DNA of 22,173 nucleotides from a virus, in IMG/VR virus record IMGVR_UViG_3300042880_000879, positions 1-22,173 of that record. One strand, 5' to 3'. A model generated the notes under the pieces. The model saw nothing but the letters and a program-made list of their open reading frames with translations. It did not search any database and was not told the origin of the DNA. Both the position numbers and the translations under genes were made by a program. Positions 7,493-13,008 of this stretch are shown piece after piece; position 1 is the stretch's first letter, and each line of letters opens with the position of its first letter.

Positions 7493-8224
7493 TTAAAATT
7501 TCCAAGTCATATAATGTTCATCAACGTTTTCTTCTACATTTTGGTTGTGATTTAATTCAACAGTTTGGTCTTTGAAATTGAAATCGATAGATCCATTTGA
7601 TCCTTCATTTATTTCCCAACCTCCGTAATATAATTCTAATAAGTCGTAACAAATATATTCTAATTGTTGATTTAAACCTTTTGATCCCTTTGAAGAATCT
7701 ACCATATCTTGGACCCATCCACTATCTCCGCTCCCGTCATAACTACATCTACAAGAATCACCATAAACAGATTTCAATTCTTCAACGATTGCAGGATCTG
7801 ATAGTTTTTTTGCTTCTCTATCATCTCCTCTCCACCCCGGTCTTATATCTGAAAAGTCTGAAAAATTTTTCTCAATCTGACTATCTTCGGTGCTAATCTC
7901 ATAATAATCATACATTACATCTATTTCATTTCTTTCAGCAAAAATTGTAAAAGTTAAAGTACCGTTTTCATTGTCATAATAGTCGTTGTAAAAATTTCCT
8001 GTATCAAAATTATCTCTAATGTTTTCAAAGAATTCTTCAATTGATCCAGGTAAAAATGATAATTCATCACTAACATTTCTACCTCCATGCGTAGGACCAT
8101 ACAAATTTTCAAATTCACCATCGTAGCATTGGTAATACCAAGTCACACCATCCTCCATGTTTAAGGAGTTTAATAGCTTTGAATACTTTTTTAAATCTTG
8201 TATTTGTTTTTCTGTAAGTTCCAT
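7493..8224 (-). CDS. DUF6878-like acidic protein with N-terminal tag
   Basis: 243-aa acidic protein. The C-terminal third carries SYDGSGDSGWVQDMVD, YDLLELYYGGWEINEGSNG and a final HYMTWKF, a set of motifs I associate with DUF6878, a family of unknown function found in bacteria and phages. The N-terminal part begins MELTEKQIQDLKKYSKLL, similar to the tag-like start of other proteins here, with NME at 22-24. The middle is rich in Asp, Tyr and Phe. A TATTTATTAGAAAA sequence ends 12 bases before the ATG, and the gap to the upstream gene (23 bases) leaves room for a promoter. The gene is followed after two bases by the nuclease-like gene. Confidence 0.75.
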   Translation of the reverse strand: MELTEKQIQDLKKYSKLLNSLNMEDGVTWYYQCYDGEFENLYGPTHGGRNVSDELSFLPGSIEEFFENIRDNFDTGNFYNDYYDNENGTLTFTIFAERNEIDVMYDYYEISTEDSQIEKNFSDFSDIRPGWRGDDREAKKLSDPAIVEELKSVYGDSCRCSYDGSGDSGWVQDMVDSSKGSKGLNQQLEYICYDLLELYYGGWEINEGSNGSIDFNFKDQTVELNHNQNVEENVDEHYMTWKF

Positions 8225-8230
8225 ACGATA

Positions 8231-8244
8231 TTTTCTAATAAATA
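8231..8244 (-). promoter_or_regulatory. Shared upstream motif TATTTATTAGAAAA (copy 1)
   Basis: On the minus strand TATTTATTAGAAAA precedes the ATG of the DUF6878-like gene. Similar sequences stand before four other genes that open transcription units in this window: 8651-8664 (+), 9995-10002 (-), 20047-20054 (-) and 20118-20125 (+). It may be a phage-specific promoter element. AT-rich chance similarity cannot be ruled out. Confidence 0.4.
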
Positions 8245-8247
8245 CTT

Positions 8248-8601
8248 TTAATCTTCAAACTCTAACTTTTTTGTTCGAGTCGCCCATGTTGGTCTTTCAC
8301 CTGACATTAATATTTTCATCCATTCTGATGCTGAAGGAATATACCCATCACAATCTTCTTTAACATGTTGTTCTCCAACATATCTAGTATAAACAGTTTT
8401 ATCATCACTATTTTTAAACTCAGGTCCGAACTTTTCTTGAAGTTCAAATATACCTTCTGAGTGGTGTCTAAACGCTCTGTGTAAAGAATGTCCATACCAT
8501 CCTTTGGTCTCATCTAACCAATTATGAATGTGAATATAATCTTCCCACTTTCCACCAAACTTTTTGGCTGAACTCTTTGCATGTAATATTGGATGTGCCA
8601 T
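8248..8601 (-). CDS. DUF6915-like protein
   Basis: 117 aa. The sequence follows the DUF6915 pattern: start MAHPILHAKSSAKKFGGKWE, then IHNWLDETKGWYGHS, HRAFRHHSEGIFELQEKFG, YVGEQHVKEDCDGYIPS and SEWMKIL. This family is common in phages and has no known function; its conserved His residues (HRAFRHHSEGI and GEQHV) suggest metal binding. The gene is the first of the leftward run that includes the DUF6878-like and nuclease-like genes and is divergent from the plus-strand zinc-finger gene at 8677, with a 75-base shared upstream region. Confidence 0.82.
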   Translation of the reverse strand: MAHPILHAKSSAKKFGGKWEDYIHIHNWLDETKGWYGHSLHRAFRHHSEGIFELQEKFGPEFKNSDDKTVYTRYVGEQHVKEDCDGYIPSASEWMKILMSGERPTWATRTKKLEFED

Positions 8602-8650
8602 ACTATTGTTTAATTGATATTTTTTTATTGTATCATTACTAAAAATAAAC

Positions 8651-8664
8651 TATTTATTTGAAAA
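8651..8664 (+). promoter_or_regulatory. Shared upstream motif TATTTATTTGAAAA (copy 2)
   Basis: TATTTATTTGAAAA lies 12 bases before the ATG of the plus-strand CxxCxGxG gene, within the 75-base divergent intergenic region. It matches the other copies of the TATTTAT(A/T)-xx-AAAA motif. The start codon is preceded by an A/T-rich leader with no Shine-Dalgarno sequence, as is usual in Bacteroidetes. Confidence 0.4.
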
Positions 8665-8676
8665 AATAAATTCATA

Positions 8677-9510
8677 ATGGATCCAAATAAAATTCCTTTA
8701 CTCGTAAAATTTACTAAACAAATTCATAGATCTTTGGAGGATTCTTCCCATCCTGATGTTTTTAACACTGTTGCTGATATTAAATATGAAATCCATGAAG
8801 ACGATTTTTTAAGTTTATATCTTTCCAAGTTAAATGGATCTGAAGAAATGTACTTATTTTTTTCAATCTATTACTATCACATAACAGGTGACGCCGCAAA
8901 ATCAGTAAAGTATGTTTTAGAAAATCTTAAAGGTTACCAGTTCTTTGTATATGAAGAATTTGGTTATTTAGAGGAGGACTGTTCGTCATGTGATGGGAGT
9001 GGTAAAGAAGCTTGTGATAATTGTGATGGTCAAGGTAATGTAATCTGTAGGTCATGTGATGGTGATGGTAAAGAAGATTGTTCTACTTGTGATGGTACAG
9101 GTGAGGATGATGAAGGCGATGCTTGTGGTGAATGTAATGGAACTGGTGATAAAATTTGTAATGAATGTGATGGTAGAGGTGATGAGATGTGTTACAGTTG
9201 TGATGGCGACGGAGAATTTGATTGTAATAATTGCGATGGTCGTGGGAATGTAGAAACAGATATCATGGGTTACGATGAATTCTACGATAAAGTATATACC
9301 ACAAATAAACTTGGTGATATGGATGACGACATTCCTTTTGAGGGGCGTTATTATAATTCATTAGTACTCAAACAACCTTTCTTAAGAGAAAGGAACTTTA
9401 GAGAAACTTACAGTATGGAAGATATCAAATACGATTGGAATGTAGGTAATGAAATAGATGATCTAAATGATAATAACTTTGTTTTCTTTGGTGGTAAATT
9501 ATTACTGTAA
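8677..9510 (+). CDS. Protein with eight DnaJ-type CxxCxGxG zinc-binding motifs
   Basis: 277 aa, plus strand in a minus-strand neighbourhood. The N-terminal ~95 residues are a helical, acidic domain I do not recognise. Residues 102-190 hold eight CxxCxGxG motifs starting at C102, C113, C124, C135, C150, C161, C172 and C183: an 11-residue period with one 15-residue step in the middle, so two blocks of four. DnaJ/Hsp40 has four such motifs that bind two zinc ions; two blocks would bind about four. There is no J-domain, so it is not a DnaJ. The C-terminal ~85 residues are acidic. A role in protein folding or disulfide handling is possible but inferred from the zinc module only. The last nine bases overlap the end of the convergent gene. 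Confidence 0.85.
   Translation: MDPNKIPLLVKFTKQIHRSLEDSSHPDVFNTVADIKYEIHEDDFLSLYLSKLNGSEEMYLFFSIYYYHITGDAAKSVKYVLENLKGYQFFVYEEFGYLEEDCSSCDGSGKEACDNCDGQGNVICRSCDGDGKEDCSTCDGTGEDDEGDACGECNGTGDKICNECDGRGDEMCYSCDGDGEFDCNNCDGRGNVETDIMGYDEFYDKVYTTNKLGDMDDDIPFEGRYYNSLVLKQPFLRERNFRETYSMEDIKYDWNVGNEIDDLNDNNFVFFGGKLLL
8980..9246 (+). repeat. 33-bp-period coding repeat (CxxCxGxG module)
   Basis: Eight imperfect copies of a 33-base coding unit with the core TGTGATGGT followed by a second Gly codon. Copies 1-4 and 5-8 are separated by an extra 12 bases (9098-9124 region, acidic EDDEGDA). It is the DNA-level view of the zinc-motif array and arose by unit duplication. Confidence 0.75.
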
Positions 9511-9981
9511 GAATTTCAACTTATACATAGTTGAGTAAGCCAACTCCTGTATAGTATCAATTTGATTCTGTATAAAAGAATCATCACAACAGTCTCTTTT
9601 TTCTTCAATCATATTTAACAAACCTGTAAAGTATTTTAATACTTGGTTTTTGTTTTTATAAGATTGATTCTTGAATGACTTGTAATTAGTCAAAAGACCG
9701 TATTTACCTTGATAAGACTCTATCACACCATCAACAAGAGCATCGATTCCTTCATAATAACCTTGTAATGCTTTGTGTTCAGAATATGATTTAGTACCTA
9801 AATGAAATATATGTACTTGTGTTTGTGAGTGGAGTAATTGACAAACCATGTCACAGAAATCTTCATTGTGATTTGAAGAAGTTTCTTCATCTTGATCTTC
9901 ATCTTCATCTTCTTCTTGTTCCCAAAGATTTCGTCTTTTTAATTCTTCTTTCAATTTTTCACTTAAATCAAACTTACTCAT
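9502..9981 (-). CDS. Dps/ferritin-like four-helix protein (DUF5856-like) with N-terminal tag
   Basis: 159 aa. After an acidic linker (EQEEDEDEDQDEE), residues 42-159 form helices with the phage family pattern LLHSQTQVHIFHLGTKSYSEHKALQGYY ... DGVIESYQGKYG, which I believe is DUF5856. The residues H57, H69, D84 and E88 have exactly the spacing (12, 15 and 4) of the Dps ferroxidase ligands; the Dps aspartate four residues after the second His is a Gln here (Q73). A Dps-like iron or DNA-protection role is therefore plausible, with one ligand changed. The start MSKFDLSEKLKEELKRRNLWE resembles the tag-like N-termini of four other proteins, with LWE at 19-21. Its 3' end overlaps the convergent gene by nine bases. 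Confidence 0.8.
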   Translation of the reverse strand: MSKFDLSEKLKEELKRRNLWEQEEDEDEDQDEETSSNHNEDFCDMVCQLLHSQTQVHIFHLGTKSYSEHKALQGYYEGIDALVDGVIESYQGKYGLLTNYKSFKNQSYKNKNQVLKYFTGLLNMIEEKRDCCDDSFIQNQIDTIQELAYSTMYKLKFLQ

Positions 9982-9994
9982 AATATATTTTTAT

Positions 9995-10002
9995 TATAAA
10001 TA
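9995..10002 (-). promoter_or_regulatory. Shared upstream motif TATTTATA (copy 3)
   Basis: On the minus strand GATATTTATAATAAAA ends upstream of the Dps-like gene; TATTTATA is 13 bases before the ATG. It lies in a 32-base gap between this gene and rmlC, so it could give the Dps-like gene its own transcript. Confidence 0.35.
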
Positions 10003-10013
10003 TCACCAAGTTT

Positions 10014-10514
10014 TTATTTTTCAACTAAATCTTTATCTGCAATCTGAACAAACTCTTCAACAAACCATTCATGATATTTTCTTACTTCTCTAATTATTTC
10101 AGGATAATCAGTCCATACCTTGATTCCTTCGTTTTCAGGGCTATAATCATTATCAACTAAATATTGTACAATACAATCTTCCTCCATGGTTATAAAACCA
10201 TGTGCAAAGTATCTCGGAACATAAACTTCATCCCCTTCTTTCATATCAAAAAAGAAAATTTTATTGTAGTCATCAGAAACAGGTCTCAAATCAACAACAA
10301 AATCTAGTATCCATCCTTTGATGACCTTAATTAGTTTACCTTGGGCAAATTCGTTCTTTTGAAAGTGTAACCCCCGAAGTGTGTATTTACGGGGGTTTAC
10401 ACTGATATTACTCTGCACCCAATTCTTATCTAACTTGGCGAGATCTAATGGACTAAATGTTCCTCTTTTATCTTTGAAAACTCTGTTCTCAATAAAATGT
10501 GCTTTTTCCATCAT
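10014..10514 (-). CDS. rmlC: dTDP-4-dehydrorhamnose 3,5-epimerase
   Basis: Epimerises dTDP-4-keto-6-deoxyglucose at C3 and C5 in dTDP-L-rhamnose synthesis (RmlC/RfbC); cytoplasmic cupin. At 166 aa it is slightly short of the usual ~180. Visible motifs: DKRGTFSPLDLAKL, VNPRKYTLRGLHFQ (catalytic His H50), QGKLIKVIKGWILDFVVDLR (K60 and following strand), GDEVYVPRYFAHGFITM and YLVDNDYSPENEGIKVWTD with the catalytic Tyr. RmlA, RmlB and RmlD are not in the window, so the host pathway or genes elsewhere must supply the rest. It is coupled to the metallophosphoesterase by an ATGA overlap (10511-10514). A second ATG directly follows the first, so the start may be one codon later. It may instead make a related deoxysugar. 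Confidence 0.9.
   Translation of the reverse strand: MMEKAHFIENRVFKDKRGTFSPLDLAKLDKNWVQSNISVNPRKYTLRGLHFQKNEFAQGKLIKVIKGWILDFVVDLRPVSDDYNKIFFFDMKEGDEVYVPRYFAHGFITMEEDCIVQYLVDNDYSPENEGIKVWTDYPEIIREVRKYHEWFVEEFVQIADKDLVEK
10365..10402. repeat. Strong inverted repeat inside the rmlC coding sequence
   Basis: The arms GTGTAACCCCCG (10365-10376) and CGGGGGTTTACAC (10390-10402) are complementary except for one extra base, with a 13-base loop. It codes for the conserved VNPRKYTLRGLH segment. No U-tract follows on either strand, so it is not a standard terminator. Confidence 0.7.
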
Positions 10515-11203
10515 AAAAATTGTATTTCATTTGTTATTGGGTTCCAATCAATATGCCAAGGTAAATGAGAATATAAGTATCGTTCATTCAACACAGACGC
10601 ATTGAAGTAGTGGGTGTGTCCGTCATAGTAGTGCCCATAACCTGTATGAATGTGTCCGCAGATGTGAATCTTTGGTTTGATTTGTTTGATTCGCTCCGCA
10701 AGTAATTCACAACCCAAGTGAACATTACGATTACCTTCAACGTCATCCAAGAATCCCCAAGCTGGACCGTGAGTAATCAAGATATCAATATCTTCAGGTA
10801 TCATATCCCATACAGCTTTTAACTCTTCACCATTTCGTGGTAAGTTAAATGCCCAATTGTAGAACTCAGGTTGCCAAGGACTACCCCAAATTTTAACTTC
10901 AGTCCCATTATCATCTTGAATGGTATGTAGTTGGTCTTGTAGATAAGTCATAGTAGGATAAAAATCAACTATCTCTTTAACTTTCTCAACATTATTTTGA
11001 AAACCCCAATCGTGGTTACCAGCAATGAATACTTTGTGTTTGTACGCATCAAGTCTACTAAACCAAGAAGTAAATTGTACGATCTCGTGTTCATAACCCA
11101 TAGAGGAAATGTCACCAGCATGTAATAACAAATCACCACCTTTCAAGTCACCTTTGACATGATTGTGTTTGTTGTGTGTATCAGAAAGTATTGTAAGTAT
11201 CAT
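10511..11203 (-). CDS. Calcineurin-like metallophosphoesterase
   Basis: 230-aa dinuclear-metal phosphoesterase. All family blocks are present in order: ILSDTHNKH (D8, H10), LLHAGDISS (D31), IAGNHDWGF (N63, H64), ILITHGPAWGFLDD (H145) and CGHIHTGYGHY (H184, H186). The overall pattern, including THGPAWGFLD and GHIHTGYG, resembles the MPPED1/239AB-type branch, whose members hydrolyse phosphodiesters including cyclic nucleotides. No signal peptide, so cytoplasmic. In phages such enzymes may act on nucleotide signals or phosphorylated ends, but the substrate is not readable. It shares an ATGA overlap with rmlC downstream; TAAATTTG lies four bases before its ATG. Confidence 0.9.
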   Translation of the reverse strand: MILTILSDTHNKHNHVKGDLKGGDLLLHAGDISSMGYEHEIVQFTSWFSRLDAYKHKVFIAGNHDWGFQNNVEKVKEIVDFYPTMTYLQDQLHTIQDDNGTEVKIWGSPWQPEFYNWAFNLPRNGEELKAVWDMIPEDIDILITHGPAWGFLDDVEGNRNVHLGCELLAERIKQIKPKIHICGHIHTGYGHYYDGHTHYFNASVLNERYLYSHLPWHIDWNPITNEIQFL

Positions 11204-11207
11204 AGTA

Positions 11208-11215
11208 CAAATTTA
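11208..11215 (-). promoter_or_regulatory. Candidate Bacteroidetes -7 element upstream of the phosphoesterase gene
   Basis: TAAATTTG on the minus strand matches TAnnTTTG and stands four bases before the ATG. A TTG lies 18 bases upstream of it, within the reported spacing for Flavobacterium-type promoters. The transcript would be leaderless or nearly so. It overlaps the stop codon of the 49-aa ORF. Confidence 0.3.
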
Positions 11216-11362
11216 ATGAATTTTTCCCAAATTCAATTCAAAATATGTATTAAAACATAAAAATGTTCCAACACAAATAAAACAATTATCATAGTAACTA
11301 AATGTTATTCCTAATCCAAGTCCTCTAAAAGTACTTACGAAAAATTCTAATCTTTTAAACAT
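11213..11362 (-). CDS. Small hydrophobic protein, 49 aa
   Basis: A short open frame fills what would otherwise be a 143-base gap. It begins MFKRLEFFVSTFRGLGLGIT and ends FNTYFELNLGKIH, then TAA at 11213-11215. Its ATG (11360-11362) overlaps the end of the upstream gene by 16 bases, typical of this window. The phrase FRGLGLGITF followed by a hydrophobic, aromatic stretch is like small phage proteins I have seen in Bacteroidetes phages, but I cannot name a family. It may be membrane-associated. Confidence 0.55.
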   Translation of the reverse strand: MFKRLEFFVSTFRGLGLGITFSYYDNCFICVGTFLCFNTYFELNLGKIH

Positions 11363-11553
11363 AATTTTGTTCTTTTCATATCATATGTTGATTGAAATCG
11401 ATACATATAGTTTATCATCTCCATTTTAGGGATTTGTCTGATCCACTTCTGTTTGAAGTTTTCAAATAATTTTTTTGTAGTCAACATTTGTTCATAAGTT
11501 TGACAAGAACTTACAATTTTTGAAATGTACTGAAAGTCATCTTCGTAAACCAT
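11347..11553 (-). CDS. Small hypothetical protein, 68 aa
   Basis: Read from the ATG at 11551-11553 (MVYEDDFQYISKIV), three bases after the stop of the DUF2452 gene; a start eight codons earlier at 11577 would overlap that gene by 22 bases. The protein is helical and basic, with ISKIVSSCQTYEQMLTTKKL and FENFKQKWIRQIPKME. Small phage proteins with an S-C-x-T-x-E-Q-L/M helix are common and uncharacterised. No function can be given. Confidence 0.65.
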   Translation of the reverse strand: MVYEDDFQYISKIVSSCQTYEQMLTTKKLFENFKQKWIRQIPKMEMINYMYRFQSTYDMKRTKLCLKD

Positions 11554-11555
11554 TT

Positions 11556-11888
11556 TTAGTCTTCTATTTTTTCCCATTTGTTATCGTGATTATATTTAAA
11601 ACTTCCTATATGTTCTCTCTTCCACTCGTTTGGAGATATCAAAGATAGAAATATTTTTCCATCATTCGCATAATATAGGTGATAAATTTTTCCGATTACT
11701 GGTTCAAAACTAAATTTTGATTTATAGACCAAGTCATTCCATTTATATTCGTCAATAAGTTTTTGATATTCTTTTTTTAATTGTTCGAACCTATCTTCAA
11801 ATTGTTTGTTAACATTTAGAACTCTTGGTTCTTTCCAGTGTTCTAACATTACTACCATAAGGAAGTAAACCAGGGTTGTCGGAAACAT
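11556..11888 (-). CDS. DUF2452 family protein, frameshifted N-terminus
   Basis: The open frame covers the body of a DUF2452 protein (family that includes human C1orf50): RFEQLKKEYQKLIDEYKWND, then FSFEPVIGKIYHLYYANDGK and FLSLISPNEWKREHIGSFKYN. In this frame the first ~15 residues (MFPTTLVYFLMVVMLEH) do not look like the family. The expected start is found in the frame one base away: MSNKPDNVSDNPGLLPYGSN from an ATG at 11905-11907. That ATG forms a TAATG overlap with the upstream stop, so the original gene probably ran 11556-11907 and a +1 shift (or single-base change) near 11830-11850 separates the two parts. Function of the family unknown. Confidence 0.75.
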   Translation of the reverse strand: MFPTTLVYFLMVVMLEHWKEPRVLNVNKQFEDRFEQLKKEYQKLIDEYKWNDLVYKSKFSFEPVIGKIYHLYYANDGKIFLSLISPNEWKREHIGSFKYNHDNKWEKIED

Positions 11889-11907
11889 TATCAGGTTTGT
11901 TTGACAT
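11809..11907 (-). pseudogene. Out-of-frame N-terminal part of the DUF2452 gene
   Basis: A 32-codon frame starting at the ATG 11905-11907 and stopping at TAA 11809-11811. Its first 21 residues, with DNPGLLPYGSNV, match the conserved N-terminus of DUF2452 proteins; the rest (RTLERTKSSKC) does not. The conserved body continues in the +1 frame. This is either a real frameshift mutation, a sequencing or assembly error, or a programmed +1 shift. Confidence 0.6.
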
Positions 11908-12230
11908 TATAAAGTTTCAATTTTGTCTTTAATTTTTTTAATTAGATATTCATCTGTTATACTTTCAGTTGCCAAAATTTCTTTTAGTAAATTTTCTGTT
12001 TCTAATTTTCCTTTGACTTTAACTCTGTGTGTTGCGTTTAACTCAACTTCATATAGTTTATATGCAACCTCATCAACTTTCTTTAACTTAGTAATATATT
12101 TTTCAATCCGTTGGTCAAGTTTTCGTCTTCGTTCCATATTAGTTACAGTTGGGATCGCTTTGTATAATTCATCCAATCTTCCTTTAAGATATTGAATCTC
12201 TCCGAACTTAAGTATTTCTTGATCTGTCAT
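11907..12230 (-). CDS. Helical hypothetical protein, 107 aa
   Basis: Complete protein, almost entirely predicted helix with high Lys/Glu content and heptad-like spacing (FGEIQYLKGRLDELYKAI, RRKLDQRIEKYITKLKKVDE). No known family. Start ATG 12228-12230 overlaps the TGA of the preceding gene (ATGA), and its stop overlaps the true start of the DUF2452 gene (TAATG at 11907), so three genes are translationally coupled. A coiled-coil or structural accessory role is possible. Confidence 0.75.
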   Translation of the reverse strand: MTDQEILKFGEIQYLKGRLDELYKAIPTVTNMERRRKLDQRIEKYITKLKKVDEVAYKLYEVELNATHRVKVKGKLETENLLKEILATESITDEYLIKKIKDKIETL

Positions 12231-12520
12231 TTTTTGTGGATTGGGTTTTTACAATTTCCTTTATGTGTTCCCCAAGCACGAGTGCCAATTCCTACCTTGA
12301 TGTATTCACACTCTTGGTAAGTGTATTCAGTTACATTTGTAATTTCTGTTGGAATTTCTTTTTGTGATTTTTGTTCTTCACAGGACACTAAAGACATAAA
12401 AACGATACCAAGTAAAAATCCAAGTATAATTGTAAATAATGGAGCAACATCAGGACCTTCTTTGATCATTCTTGGTTTTACTCTAATAATTTTGTTTGGA
12501 TCTATTTTAAGTTTTTTCAT
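12227..12520 (-). CDS. Single-pass membrane protein or lipoprotein with HKGNC motif
   Basis: 97 aa from the ATG at 12518-12520; a TTG 29 codons earlier is less likely because it would overlap the upstream gene. Residues 1-25 are basic and polar, followed by one hydrophobic segment (APLFTIILGFLLGIVFMSLV) ending SLVSCEEQ. The cysteine after LVS could be a lipobox, but the 30-residue N-terminal part is long for a signal peptide, so a plain anchor is equally possible. The C-terminal half contains CEYIKVGIGTRAWGTHKGNC, similar to a small cysteine motif I have seen in Bacteroidetes phage proteins. A spanin-like role is possible given the lysis genes upstream, but there is no direct evidence. Confidence 0.65.
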   Translation of the reverse strand: MKKLKIDPNKIIRVKPRMIKEGPDVAPLFTIILGFLLGIVFMSLVSCEEQKSQKEIPTEITNVTEYTYQECEYIKVGIGTRAWGTHKGNCKNPIHKK

Positions 12521-12555
12521 ACCTAAAAAATAAATGATTTGTGTTGTGAAATCAA

Positions 12556-13008
12556 CTATGGTTTTGAATAAAATTTGATTTTGTTTTTGGCGTTTTCTAT
12601 TAACCAATCATCAACACAAGGTATTTTCTCTAAAAACTCCAACTCGTGTTGATAACATACCACTTCTTCAAGATTTGGTTTAAGGTTGAAGTTGGATCTT
12701 TTGAAGAATAAATGTAAAGATTCGTGAACAAGTATTGCAGAAATGTTATAGATATTTCCATCTTTCATTTCTCTTGTTGAAATAGTAATTGTACTATCTC
12801 CTTCTGTCGTTGAGAATCCTCCATTCCAATATGCGACATTAGAGCAGTTCTCCATAATCAGATAATACTTCTGAACATCATATTTTTTTATGGTGTCTAA
12901 AGCTTGTTCTACTTTATTTTTCCAACCATCTCCAACATCTGCAATACGGATTTGCGAGAAAGATGATGACCAAAACATTAACAATATCGAAAGTTGCCAT
13001 ATTCTCAT
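12556..13008 (-). CDS. Secreted HExxH metallopeptidase-like protein
   Basis: 150 aa. N-terminal signal peptide (MRIWQLSILLMFWSSSFSQ, cleavage near residue 19). ISAILVHESLHLFFKR (90-104) contains HESLH, the HExxH zinc motif, and a downstream glutamate in LEEVVCYQHELEFL (about 114-124) could be the third ligand, as in gluzincin-type peptidases. The length is small for a peptidase, and specificity cannot be given. It would act in the periplasm or outside the cell. It is in line with other exported proteins and starts inside the tail of the preceding gene (4-base overlap at 13005-13008). Confidence 0.75.
   Translation of the reverse strand: MRIWQLSILLMFWSSSFSQIRIADVGDGWKNKVEQALDTIKKYDVQKYYLIMENCSNVAYWNGGFSTTEGDSTITISTREMKDGNIYNISAILVHESLHLFFKRSNFNLKPNLEEVVCYQHELEFLEKIPCVDDWLIENAKNKIKFYSKP

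Noticed and set aside
7156-7896. Plus-strand frames opposite the nuclease-like and DUF6878-like genes
   Set aside because: Antisense shadows with no family resemblance; the minus-strand genes are well supported.
9056-9253. Met/Val-rich plus-strand frame within the CxxCxGxG gene
   Set aside because: Arises from the 33-bp coding repeat read one base off.
8677-9510. Calling the CxxCxGxG protein DnaJ
   Set aside because: There is no J-domain with HPD and no DnaJ C-terminal domain; only the zinc module is similar.
12521-12607. Longer version of the 97-aa membrane protein using a TTG start
   Set aside because: It would overlap the peptidase gene by about 50 bases and put 59 residues before the membrane segment; the ATG at 12520 fits the gap.
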